A stretch of 64,000 nucleotides of DNA. Origin: Arthrobacter sp. Soil764 (GTDB lineage: Bacteria > Actinomycetota > Actinomycetes > Actinomycetales > Micrococcaceae). The stretch covers positions 67,330 through 131,329 of the forward strand of contig NZ_LMSI01000025.1 of the NCBI RefSeq assembly GCF_001428075.1, given 5' to 3'. The notes beneath the pieces were generated by a model, which made no database searches, was not told where the DNA came from, and saw only the letters and a list, made by a program, of their open reading frames with translations. Shown one piece after another: positions 41,287 through 49,557 of this stretch (position 1 is the first letter of the stretch; each line of letters starts with the position of its first letter). The translations under genes and the position numbers were made by a program.

Positions 41287-42618
41287 TTAGCCGAACAGAT
41301 TGACCGGCTTCACGATGTCCGCATAGATCAGCAGCACGCTCATGCCCATCAACAGCGCTGCAACCACGTACGTGACGGGAAGCAGCTTTGCGATGTCGAA
41401 GGCGCCGGGATCCGGCCGGCCGCGCAGCTTTGCCACCCCGCGCCGAATTCCCTCGTAGAGGGCTCCGGCCACATGTCCGCCATCAAGGGGCAGAAGCGGG
41501 ACAAGGTTGAACACTGCCAGCGCAAAGTTCAGTCCCGCCATCAGGCCAATGAGCGTAGCCACCCGGGACTGCAGCGGTACGGCTTCCATGGCCGCCACCT
41601 CGCCGGCAACCCTGCCCACGCCCACCACACTGATGGGGCCGTTGGGGTCCCGGGGCTCTTCGCTGAACGCAGCCTTGGCCACTCCCACCACACGTGCCGG
41701 GAGGTTGAAGATAACGCCGGCCACCTGGCGGATGTTCTCCCCCGCCATGGGCAGGACGGACGACGCCGGCTGGGGAACCAACGCCGTTTGCGCACCGATG
41801 CCCAGGAATCCGACGTCCTGGTACTGGAGATTGCCGGCAGCGTCGGTGGCCTGCCGCCCATCCGTTCCCATTACGGGCCGGGCCGACAGCACCGGGGTCA
41901 CGGTGGTGGACACGGGATTGCCGTCCCGCTGCACCGTGATGGCCACTTCCCTGCCGGCGGAGGCACGGATCCACTCCGTCAGCTGCTCCCAGCTGGTGAC
42001 GGGTTTGCCATCGAAGGAGGTGATGGCGTCGTTTGGCTTCAACCCGGCGGCGGCAGCGGGCGTCAGGCGGCAGTCCGCAGAGTCGGGATCAACCGTTTGA
42101 CCTGCGGCCACCTGGCATTTGGACACGTCAGAAATGGTGGTGGTGGCTGTGGCAATACCGAAACCCATCAGCAGCACGGCGGTGAGCAGCACGCCAAGGA
42201 TCATGTTCATGGCCGGGCCGCCCAGCATCACAATCACCTTCTTCCACACCGGCAGGCGGTAGAAGACCCGGTTTTCGTCGCCCGGCCCCACTTCCTCGTG
42301 GGCCACGGAACGGGCCTCGGTGGCAAGCGTCTGGAACATGCCGGTGCTGGAGGGGCGGACGGAACCGTCCTCCTTGTTGGGCGGGTACATGCCGATCATG
42401 GACACGTAGCCGCCCAGCGGCACGGCCTTCACGCCGTACTCGGTTTCACCCTTCCGGCGTGACCACAGCGTGGGCCCGAAGCCGATCATGTACTTGGTGA
42501 CGCGGACTTTGAAGAGCTTGGCCGGGACCAGGTGCCCCACCTCATGGAGCGCGATGGACACGGCGATGCCGACGGCGACAAAGACGACGCCGAGGATGAA
42601 AAGTAGGACAGGGGTCAT
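41287..42618 (-). CDS. rseP: Site-2 intramembrane metalloprotease RseP/RIP family
   Basis: This membrane zinc protease (443 aa) cuts membrane-bound anti-sigma factors or other clients within the lipid bilayer. It has HEVGH at 25-29 in the first helix, a PDZ-like domain in the middle (RLTPAAAAGLKPNDAITS), and the second zinc motif NLVPLLPLDGGH at about 371-382. The ATG at 42616-42618 starts the first helix at once; the longer frame overlaps dxr and adds non-family residues. It lies 17 nt after dxr, the common dxr-rseP-ispG arrangement. Confidence 0.93.
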   Translation of the reverse strand: MTPVLLFILGVVFVAVGIAVSIALHEVGHLVPAKLFKVRVTKYMIGFGPTLWSRRKGETEYGVKAVPLGGYVSMIGMYPPNKEDGSVRPSSTGMFQTLATEARSVAHEEVGPGDENRVFYRLPVWKKVIVMLGGPAMNMILGVLLTAVLLMGFGIATATTTISDVSKCQVAAGQTVDPDSADCRLTPAAAAGLKPNDAITSFDGKPVTSWEQLTEWIRASAGREVAITVQRDGNPVSTTVTPVLSARPVMGTDGRQATDAAGNLQYQDVGFLGIGAQTALVPQPASSVLPMAGENIRQVAGVIFNLPARVVGVAKAAFSEEPRDPNGPISVVGVGRVAGEVAAMEAVPLQSRVATLIGLMAGLNFALAVFNLVPLLPLDGGHVAGALYEGIRRGVAKLRGRPDPGAFDIAKLLPVTYVVAALLMGMSVLLIYADIVKPVNLFG

Positions 42619-42635
42619 GGAGGTGGTGCTGCTTC

Positions 42636-43820
42636 CTAGAGACTGCTGACTGCTAAACGTTCGTGGGCGCGGGCGCGTGCCCATCTCTCAGCATCCAGTA
42701 CTGATTCCACCGTCAGCCCTGAGGAACCTGAATGTTCGCTGAGCACACTGTCCACGGTATCGACAATGTCGGTGAACCGGATGCGGCCGGCGTGGAAGGC
42801 GTTGACGGCCTCCTCATTGGCCGCATTGAACACGGCAGGGAAGGTGCTCCCCTGCCGTGCGGCGTCCTTGGCAAGGCCGACGGCGGGAAAGGCTTCGGCG
42901 TCGAGCGGTTCGAAGGTCCAGGTGGCGGCCTGCGTCCAGTCGCAGGCGCTGGCGGCGCCGGGCACCCGGGCCGGCCAGCCAAGCCCCAAGGCGATGGGCA
43001 GCCGCATGTCAGGCGGCGAGGCCTGCGCGATGGTGGAGCCGTCAACGAACTGGACCATGGAGTGGACGATGGACTGGGGATGCACCACCACGTCGATGCG
43101 GTCCAGCGGGATATCGAACAACAGGTGCGCCTCGATGACCTCCAGGCCCTTGTTCACCAGAGTGGCGGAGTTGGTGGTGACCATGGGGCCCATGTCCCAG
43201 GTTGGGTGGGCCAGCGCCTGCTGCGGGGTGACGGCGTGCAGTTCCTCCCGGCTCATGCCCCGGAACGGACCGCCGGAAGCGGTGAGGATGAGCTTGTCCA
43301 CCTCATCCCCGGTACCTGAGCGCAGGCACTGGGCTATTGCGGAGTGTTCCGAGTCCACCGGCACGATCTGCCCCTCATGCGCTGCGGCCTTGACCAGGCT
43401 GCCGCCCACGATCAGCGACTCCTTGTTGGCAAGGGCAAGGGTGGCTCCGGATTTGAGGGCCGCCAGCGTGGGTGCCAGGCCGATGGAACCGGTGATGCCG
43501 TTGAGCACCACATCCGCCTCCACGACGGCGATCCGCGCGGAGGCGTCAGGGCCGGCCACGATCTCCGGACGGTACCCTGGACGGCCTGCAGCTGCCGCGG
43601 CCTCGCGGATCAGCGCTTCCAGCCTGCCGGGGTCTCCACCGGCAATTCCCACCGCCGCCGCACCGGTGTGGACAGCCTGCCGGGCCAGGAGCTCCAGGTT
43701 GCCGCCGCCGGCACTGAGCGCCACCACCTCGAACAGGTGCGGGGCGGCGTCGACGACGTCAATCGCCTGGGTGCCGATGGAACCGGTGGATCCGAGGATG
43801 ACGATTCTGCGTGGCTGCAT
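42636..43820 (-). CDS. dxr: 1-deoxy-D-xylulose 5-phosphate reductoisomerase
   Basis: DXR makes MEP, the committed step of the non-mevalonate isoprenoid pathway. The protein (394 aa) has the NADPH motif ILGSTGSIGTQAIDVV near the start, ANKESLIVGG at about 130-140, SEHSAI, and the flexible loop TASGGPFRG. The ATG at 43818-43820 has no Shine-Dalgarno sequence; GATACT 6 nt upstream may be a leaderless -10 box. It is the first gene before rseP and ispG. Confidence 0.96.
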   Translation of the reverse strand: MQPRRIVILGSTGSIGTQAIDVVDAAPHLFEVVALSAGGGNLELLARQAVHTGAAAVGIAGGDPGRLEALIREAAAAAGRPGYRPEIVAGPDASARIAVVEADVVLNGITGSIGLAPTLAALKSGATLALANKESLIVGGSLVKAAAHEGQIVPVDSEHSAIAQCLRSGTGDEVDKLILTASGGPFRGMSREELHAVTPQQALAHPTWDMGPMVTTNSATLVNKGLEVIEAHLLFDIPLDRIDVVVHPQSIVHSMVQFVDGSTIAQASPPDMRLPIALGLGWPARVPGAASACDWTQAATWTFEPLDAEAFPAVGLAKDAARQGSTFPAVFNAANEEAVNAFHAGRIRFTDIVDTVDSVLSEHSGSSGLTVESVLDAERWARARAHERLAVSSL

Positions 43821-43826
43821 TGGTTA

Positions 43827-43832
43827 AGTATC
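43827..43832 (-). promoter_or_regulatory. -10-like box of dxr, possibly leaderless
   Basis: GATACT on the minus strand lies 6 nt before the dxr ATG. It departs from TANNNT only in the first base. Confidence 0.35.
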
Positions 43833-43910
43833 CCGCACCCTGCCCTGCGTGCTTACGCCCGTGGCCTGCTGCAATGCCCCGACCGGCCTTGACCGGGGCA
43901 CGGCCGGGCG

Positions 43911-43916
43911 TAACGT
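43911..43916 (+). promoter_or_regulatory. -10 element of the lipase-maturation-factor gene, leaderless
   Basis: TAACGT fits TANNNT and lies 7 nt before GTG at 43924, so the start codon would be at the transcript end. It supports the shorter start over ATG 43849. Confidence 0.5.
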
Positions 43917-43923
43917 GGATTGC

Positions 43924-45393
43924 GTGGACTGGCTCGCCTGGTTTGATGCGCCGGAGTACGAATTTGCCCGGCAGGTGCTGCAGCGTGGCGTCGCTGCACT
44001 GTATTTCGTTGCGTTCCTGTCCACGCTGAACCAGTTTCCCGCCCTGCTCGGCGAGCGCGGCCTCCTCCCGGTGCCCGATTTCCTGGCGGCATTCACCCGC
44101 CTGCGCCGGCCCACGTTGTTCCGCTGGCGGTATTCCGACGGGCTGCTTCGCGGGGTTTGTGCCGTCGGCCTGCTGGTGTCTGCGCTGCTCGTGGCCGGAA
44201 TACCGCAAACGGGCCCGCCGTGGGTTCCACTCATCGCGTTCCTGGTCCTGTGGCTGCTGTACATGTCGATTGTGAACGTGGGCCAGACGTTCTACGGGTT
44301 TGGCTGGGAAATGCTGCTCCTGGAGGCGGGGTTCACCGTGGCGTTCCTGGGCTCCAACCAAACGGAGCCGCCGCGGACCATCCTGATCCTGGTCGTGTGG
44401 CTGGTGTTCCGGCTGGAATTCGGGGCTGGAATGATCAAGATCCGCGGTGGCCGGGAGTGGCGGGACCTGACGGCGCTGTACTATCACCATGAGACCCAGC
44501 CGATGCCAGGTCCCCTCAGCCGGCAGGCGCACCTCCTTCCCAAGCCGCTGCACCGCATCGAGGTGGTGGGCAACCACATCGCCCAGCTGGTGGTGCCGTT
44601 CCTGCTGTTCGCTCCGCAGCCCGTGGCCGGCGTGGGGGCGGGGGTGGTTATTGTTACCCAGTTATGGCTGGTGGCCAGCGGCAACTTTGCCTGGCTGAAC
44701 TGGATGGCGATCGTGCTGGCGTTCGCGGCCGTCAGCGATCCTGTGGCGCACGCGGTGATACCGGCCCTCCCGGCGGACTGGGACGCGGCCGTGGGAGGCC
44801 GGCAGGAGACGCCGCTGTGGTGGCTGGCCATCACGCTGGCGGCATCCGTCCTGTTGCTGGTGCTGAGCTACTGGCCACTGCGCAACCTCTTCTCACGGCG
44901 CCAGCTGATGAACGCCAGTTTCAACCGGTGGCAGCTGGTGAACGCCTACGGCGCGTTCGGCACGGTGACCAAGCAGCGGGTCGAGGTGGTGGTGGAAGGC
45001 ACGCTGGACGATGACCCGGATGACAGCTCCGACTGGCGCGAGTACGGCTTCAAGGGCAAGCCCGGTGATGTGCGCCGGATTCCCCGGCAGTATGCCCCCT
45101 ACCATCTGCGGCTGGACTGGCTGATGTGGTTCCTGCCGCTGCGTACGGTGCACGAGGAATGGTTCTACGCGTTCCTTGCCAAGCTGCTCGCGGCGGACCG
45201 GCAGATGCTGCGGCTGCTCAGGCATGACCCGTTCGACGGCGCCGAGCCGCGCTGGGTGCGCGTACGCACCTTCTATTACCGCTTCGCCACCCGGAAGGAG
45301 TTCCGGGAGACAGGAAACCGTTGGGTACGGACGCTGCTCTACGAGCCCATCCCGCCCACGTCCTTGCGCCGCCCGCAGAGACGGCAACGGTAG
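43924..45393 (+). CDS. Lipase maturation factor family membrane protein
   Basis: The protein (489 aa) has about eight membrane helices and a soluble C-terminal third. The conserved LMF segments are GWEMLLLEAGF, RLEFGAGMIKIRGG, WRDLTALYYHHETQPMPGPL, and the tail motif RTFYYRF. In vertebrates LMF1 folds lipases in the ER; bacterial homologues are unstudied and may assist secreted enzymes. The start is GTG at 43924, supported by the -10 spacing. It converges with the citE-like gene 12 nt away, so it stands alone. Confidence 0.87.
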   Translation: MDWLAWFDAPEYEFARQVLQRGVAALYFVAFLSTLNQFPALLGERGLLPVPDFLAAFTRLRRPTLFRWRYSDGLLRGVCAVGLLVSALLVAGIPQTGPPWVPLIAFLVLWLLYMSIVNVGQTFYGFGWEMLLLEAGFTVAFLGSNQTEPPRTILILVVWLVFRLEFGAGMIKIRGGREWRDLTALYYHHETQPMPGPLSRQAHLLPKPLHRIEVVGNHIAQLVVPFLLFAPQPVAGVGAGVVIVTQLWLVASGNFAWLNWMAIVLAFAAVSDPVAHAVIPALPADWDAAVGGRQETPLWWLAITLAASVLLLVLSYWPLRNLFSRRQLMNASFNRWQLVNAYGAFGTVTKQRVEVVVEGTLDDDPDDSSDWREYGFKGKPGDVRRIPRQYAPYHLRLDWLMWFLPLRTVHEEWFYAFLAKLLAADRQMLRLLRHDPFDGAEPRWVRVRTFYYRFATRKEFRETGNRWVRTLLYEPIPPTSLRRPQRRQR

Positions 45394-45405
45394 CTGGGCC
45401 GTGCG

Positions 45406-46245
45406 CTATGCTTTCGCAGCGGCGCGGCGGACGATTTCCTGGGCGTGCTTGAGGATGGGCCCGTCGATCATCTTCCCCTGGTACTGGAACACTCCAGATC
45501 CGGCTGACGCTGCGGCCTCCAGGAGGGCAGCAGCCGCGGCCACCTCGTCTTCCGACGGTGCGTAGGCTGTGCGGACCACCGCCGCCTGGCTGGGATGGAT
45601 GCAGGCTTTTGAGCTGAAGCCCGAGGCCACTGCGTCGGCGGCTTCGACCGCCAGTCCGTCGAGGTCGGGGATGTTGGTGTAGACGGCGTCCACCGCTTCC
45701 TTGCCGTAGGCGCGCGCTGCCAGCAGGACGGCGGAGCGGGCATGCAGGGCCACGGCCCGGTAGCCGCCGTCGTCCTTGCGGCTGGATGTACCTCCCAGGC
45801 TGGCCAGCAGGTCCTCGGCGCCCCACATCAGGCCCACCACGTTGGGAGCGGCGGCGATGGCCGGCGCATTGAGCACGCCCAGCGCCGTTTCGCAGAGCGC
45901 AATCACCTGGTAGCCCTCCAGCGCCTTGAGCTGTTCGGCCGATTCGGCCTTGGCCAGCATCACCGTGCGGTACGGGGTATGGGCCAGGCAGTGCAGGTCC
46001 TTTTCAAACTCCTCCGTACCAACGGGATTCACCCTGACGATGGTGCAGCTGGGCTCGAGCTCAGGTTCCACGCCGGTGGTTCCCAACTGGGCCAGGAGGG
46101 CACCCCGGGCGCGCTGCTTGTCCGCCGGCGCCACGGCGTCTTCAAGGTCCAGGATCACCGCGTCCGCCCGCGCGGCCGCTTTCTGGTAGCGCTCCGGCCG
46201 GTCGGCGGGGCAGAACAGCAGCGCGGGGCCCATTACAAAAGTCAT
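45406..46245 (-). CDS. CitE-like beta-hydroxyacyl-CoA (HMG-CoA) lyase
   Basis: The protein (279 aa) is a CitE/HpcH-family lyase. It has FCPADRPERY near the start, the metal-site ILDLEDAVAPADK, VRVNPVGTEEF, and the ending QGKMIDGPILKHA. In M. tuberculosis the homologue Rv2498c, also next to a MaoC gene, was reported as a beta-hydroxyacyl-CoA lyase active on HMG-CoA and citramalyl-CoA in leucine and itaconate breakdown. That role fits here. It starts at ATG 46243-46245, overlapping the MaoC stop. Confidence 0.82.
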   Translation of the reverse strand: MTFVMGPALLFCPADRPERYQKAAARADAVILDLEDAVAPADKQRARGALLAQLGTTGVEPELEPSCTIVRVNPVGTEEFEKDLHCLAHTPYRTVMLAKAESAEQLKALEGYQVIALCETALGVLNAPAIAAAPNVVGLMWGAEDLLASLGGTSSRKDDGGYRAVALHARSAVLLAARAYGKEAVDAVYTNIPDLDGLAVEAADAVASGFSSKACIHPSQAAVVRTAYAPSEDEVAAAAALLEAAASAGSGVFQYQGKMIDGPILKHAQEIVRRAAAKA

Positions 46246-46799
46246 ACCGGCATTGTCTCCTGTCCGGCGTCCTGCGCCTTGCCGTGGGCGTCCCGCGTCC
46301 ACATCAGGCAGCTTCGGGTGGCCCGGGCCACCACCGTTCCGTCCTGGTTGCGCCCGGTGTGCTCCATGGTCACGATGCCCTGGCCGGGCCGTGACGACGA
46401 GAGCCGCTTGGCTGTGATGGCTGTCTCCGTGTAGAGGGTGTCGCCGTGATACAGGGGGTGCGGGAACGTGACGTCCGTCAGGCCCAGCTGGGCGATGATG
46501 GTTCCCTGGGTGAGCTGGGTGACCGACTGGCCCACCATGGTGGCGAGAGTAAACATTGAGTTCACCAGCCGCTGGCCAAAGGGCTGCCCGGCGCTCCAGG
46601 CGGCGTCCAGGTGCAGCGCCTGGGTATTCATGGTGAGCGTGGTGAAGAGGACGTTGTCGGTTTCGGTCACGGTGCGTCCGGGCCGGTGGGCGTACAGCAC
46701 GCCTTCCTCCAGCTCATCGAAGTAGAGCCCGCGCTGCTCGATGACCCTCCTGCCGCCGTCGTCCTCCTGCCGGGAATCCGGACCGTTTCCGTCAGTCAT
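46242..46799 (-). CDS. MaoC-type enoyl-CoA hydratase (methylglutaconyl/itaconyl-CoA hydratase-like)
   Basis: The protein (185 aa) has a hot-dog-fold MaoC domain with the catalytic-region pattern TLTMNTQALHLDAAWS and the later HPLYHGDTLYTETAI. It would hydrate 3-methylglutaconyl-CoA to HMG-CoA in the leucine route, or itaconyl-CoA. This is inferred from its place between the CitE-like and CoA-transferase genes, as in the Rv2499c setting. Its stop overlaps the lyase start, and its own start overlaps the CoA-transferase stop by 4 nt. Confidence 0.82.
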   Translation of the reverse strand: MTDGNGPDSRQEDDGGRRVIEQRGLYFDELEEGVLYAHRPGRTVTETDNVLFTTLTMNTQALHLDAAWSAGQPFGQRLVNSMFTLATMVGQSVTQLTQGTIIAQLGLTDVTFPHPLYHGDTLYTETAITAKRLSSSRPGQGIVTMEHTGRNQDGTVVARATRSCLMWTRDAHGKAQDAGQETMPV

Positions 46800-47563
46800 A
46801 CGGTGAGTTCCCGGTCTTCCTCGAACAGGTCCGCGCCGGTGGCCGCCACCACGTCCTCGGCAGAGACATTGGGGGCCAGTTCCCGCAGCACCAGGCGCGA
46901 AGCGCCGTTGTCCTTCAAGACATCAATGACGGCGAGATCCGTGATGATGCGGTCCACACAGCCCTTGCCGGTCAGCGGGAGTGAGCATTGCTGGACGATC
47001 TTCGGGTTGCCGTTGCGGTCCACGTGCTCCATCATCACGATGACCCGCTTGGCACCGAACACCAGGTCCATGGCCCCGCCCATGCCTTTGACCATCTTGC
47101 CCGGGATCATCCAGTTGGCCAGGTCCCCGTTGGCGGCCACCTCCATGGCGCCCAGGACGGCGAGGTCCACGTGGCCGCCCCGGATCATCCCAAAGGATGT
47201 TGCCGAATCGAAGAACGCGGCGCCCCGGTTGACCGTCACGGTTTCCTTGCCGGCGTTGATCAGGTCCGGATCCACCGCGTCCTCAGCGGGGTAGGGGCCG
47301 ACGCCGAGGATTCCGTTCTCGGAGTGCAGCACCACCTCCACTCCGTGCGGAATGTAGTTGGGGATCAGGGTGGGCATCCCGATCCCAAGGTTCACGTACT
47401 GGCCGTTGCGAAGCTCCCTGGCCACCCGTGCGGCGAGCTCGTTGCGGGTCCAGCCCTTGGCACCGGACCCGTCCGGTGCCGTCTCATGCTGTTGTCCTGC
47501 CGCCCGCCGGTATTCAGGGCGTACGCCTTCGGGCCGCGGTGCGAAGGGGCTGTTCGGGTCCAT
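46796..47563 (-). CDS. scoB: 3-ketoacid CoA-transferase subunit B
   Basis: The B subunit (255 aa) carries the catalytic glutamate of the SENG motif (VLHSENGILGVGPYP), near residue 90. Together with subunit A it moves CoA from succinyl-CoA to acetoacetate. That would use the acetoacetate released by the HMG-CoA lyase. The first 40 residues are variable. The ATG at 47561-47563 lies 2 nt after the subunit A stop; longer starts run through that gene. Confidence 0.92.
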   Translation of the reverse strand: MDPNSPFAPRPEGVRPEYRRAAGQQHETAPDGSGAKGWTRNELAARVARELRNGQYVNLGIGMPTLIPNYIPHGVEVVLHSENGILGVGPYPAEDAVDPDLINAGKETVTVNRGAAFFDSATSFGMIRGGHVDLAVLGAMEVAANGDLANWMIPGKMVKGMGGAMDLVFGAKRVIVMMEHVDRNGNPKIVQQCSLPLTGKGCVDRIITDLAVIDVLKDNGASRLVLRELAPNVSAEDVVAATGADLFEEDRELTV

Positions 47564-47565
47564 GG

Positions 47566-48357
47566 CTAAGCTCCTGCCTGCTGGTTGGTGCCGCGCTCCC
47601 GTGCCGGGGCCAGCGCCACTGTCCGCTTTTCGATCCGTTTCTCCCCGTGCGCGGCCAGGACCACCCGCTGGACGAAGATGCCGGGGGTGTGGATGTGTTC
47701 GGGGTCCAGCTCGCCGGGCTCCACGAGTTCCTCCACCTCTGCAATGGTGATCCTGCCGGCCATGGCGCACAGGGGGTTGAAGTTCATGGCGGTGGCGTGG
47801 AACACCAGGTTGCCGTGGCGGTCGCCTTTCCACGCGTGGACCAGCCCGAAGTCAGGGGTGAGGGATTCTTCCAGGACGTAGTCCACTCCCCCGAAGGACC
47901 GCACTTCCTTCGGTGCGGAGGCAACCGCAATGCCGCCGTTGGCGTCGTACTTTTGCGGCAGGCCGCCGTCGGACACCTGCGTGCCCACCCCCGCCTTGGT
48001 GTAGAAAGCCGGGATGCCCGCCCCGCCTGCCCGCAGCTTTTCGGCCAGCGTGCCCTGCGGCGTGAGCACCACTTCGAGCTCACCGGCCAGGTATTGGCGC
48101 GCGAATTCCTTGTTCTCGCCCACGTAGGAGCTGATGGTGCGGCGGATGCGCCCGTCCCGCAGCAGGATGCCCAAACCCCAGTCGTCAACGCCGCAGTTGT
48201 TGCTGACGGTTTCCAGGCCGGAGGTGCCGGCCCGGTGCAGGGCGTCGATCAGGGCAACGGGAATTCCACAGAGGCCGAATCCGCCCACCGCAAGCGAGGC
48301 GCCGTCCGGGATGTCTGCAACCGCTTGGTCAGCGCTGGCAACAACCTTGTCAATCAT
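47566..48357 (-). CDS. scoA: 3-ketoacid CoA-transferase subunit A
   Basis: The A subunit (263 aa) has the CoA-binding GGFGLCGIPVALIDAL near residues 28-43, then ETVSNNCGVDDWGLG and EVVLTPQGTLAEKLRAGGAGIPAFYT. It pairs with scoB, 2 nt downstream, to convert acetoacetate to acetoacetyl-CoA. It lies 35 nt downstream of the acyl-CoA dehydrogenase. The C-terminal 20 residues are variable. Confidence 0.93.
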   Translation of the reverse strand: MIDKVVASADQAVADIPDGASLAVGGFGLCGIPVALIDALHRAGTSGLETVSNNCGVDDWGLGILLRDGRIRRTISSYVGENKEFARQYLAGELEVVLTPQGTLAEKLRAGGAGIPAFYTKAGVGTQVSDGGLPQKYDANGGIAVASAPKEVRSFGGVDYVLEESLTPDFGLVHAWKGDRHGNLVFHATAMNFNPLCAMAGRITIAEVEELVEPGELDPEHIHTPGIFVQRVVLAAHGEKRIEKRTVALAPARERGTNQQAGA

Positions 48358-48392
48358 CAGTGATCCTCTCAGGCCGGCTACAGTCCCAGTTT

Positions 48393-49556
48393 CTAAAGAC
48401 CCAGTTCGCGGGCGATCAGCATCAGCTGGACCTCCGTGGTGCCCTCCCCCACTTCAAGGATCTTGGAGTCGCGGTAGTGGCGTGCCACGGTGAACTCGTT
48501 GATGAAGCCATAGCCGCCGAATACCTGGGTGGCATCCCGCGCGTTGTCCATGGCCGCCTCGCCTGCGACCATCTTAGCGATGGCCGCCTGGGTCTTGAAC
48601 GGCTTGCCGGCAAGCATCCGGAACGCTGCGTCGTAGTACGCCAGGCGGGCGGTGTGGGCGCGTGCTTCCATGCGGGCGATCTTGAAGGAAATGGCCTGGT
48701 ACTTGCCGATTTCCTGGCCGAATGCCCTGCGCTCGCTGGCGTATTTGACGGAGAGATCCACGCAGCCCTGGGCGGCGCCGGTGGCCAGCGCGGCGATGGC
48801 GATGCGGCCCTCATCGAGGATGGACAGGAAGTTGGCATAGCCGCGGCCTTCGGCGCCCAGCAGGTTCGCTTCCGGCACCCGGACGTCCTTCAACGTGAGG
48901 GGGTGGGTGTCCGAAGCGTTCCAGCCCACCTTGTTGTACGGCTTTTCCGCCTTGAAGCCCGGCGTGTCGGTGGGCACCAGGATGGTGGAGATCTCCTTTT
49001 GCACGCTGCCATCCGCGCGCTCCTTTTGCCCGGTGACGGCGGTGACCGTGACCAGCCGGGTGATGTCCGTTCCGGAGTTGGTGATGAACTCCTTGTTGCC
49101 GTTGATGACCCAGTTCCCGTCCTCACGCCGGGCGTGGGTCTTGGTCCCGCCGGCATCCGAACCGGCCTCGGGCTCGGTGAGGCCAAAGCCGGCGAGTGCC
49201 TGGCCGGACGCCAGCATGGGCAGCCACTCCTGCTTCTGCTCCTCAGTCCCGAAGCGGTAGACGGGCATGGCGCCGAGGGACACGCCGGCTTCCAGGGTGA
49301 TGGCTACGGACTGGTCCACCCGGCCCAACTGCTCCAAGGCGAGGGCCAGGGCGAAGTAGTCCCCGCCCATGCCGCCGTATTCCTCCGGGAATGGCAGCCC
49401 GAAGAGGCCCATCTCCGCCATCTGCTTCACCACTTCGTAGGGGAAGCTGTGCTCTTCGTCGTGCTTGGCCGATACCGGGGCGACGACTTCGTCGGCGAAT
49501 TCCCGGACGGTGTTGCTGAGGTCCTGGTATTCCTCGCTGAGTTCAAAACCGGACAT
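48393..49556 (-). CDS. Acyl-CoA dehydrogenase, probably isovaleryl-CoA dehydrogenase
   Basis: The protein (387 aa) has the FAD-contacting FGLTEPEAGSDAGG and NGNKEFITN, then the helical domain with QAAIAKMVAGEAAMD, and ends near MLIARELGL. Its place next to a methylcrotonyl-type carboxylase and a CoA-transferase suggests that isovaleryl-CoA is oxidised to 3-methylcrotonyl-CoA. The catalytic glutamate position, which separates isovaleryl from short-chain enzymes, cannot be fixed without alignment. It starts 1 nt after the carboxylase alpha stop. Confidence 0.85.
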   Translation of the reverse strand: MSGFELSEEYQDLSNTVREFADEVVAPVSAKHDEEHSFPYEVVKQMAEMGLFGLPFPEEYGGMGGDYFALALALEQLGRVDQSVAITLEAGVSLGAMPVYRFGTEEQKQEWLPMLASGQALAGFGLTEPEAGSDAGGTKTHARREDGNWVINGNKEFITNSGTDITRLVTVTAVTGQKERADGSVQKEISTILVPTDTPGFKAEKPYNKVGWNASDTHPLTLKDVRVPEANLLGAEGRGYANFLSILDEGRIAIAALATGAAQGCVDLSVKYASERRAFGQEIGKYQAISFKIARMEARAHTARLAYYDAAFRMLAGKPFKTQAAIAKMVAGEAAMDNARDATQVFGGYGFINEFTVARHYRDSKILEVGEGTTEVQLMLIARELGL

Positions 49557-49557
49557 G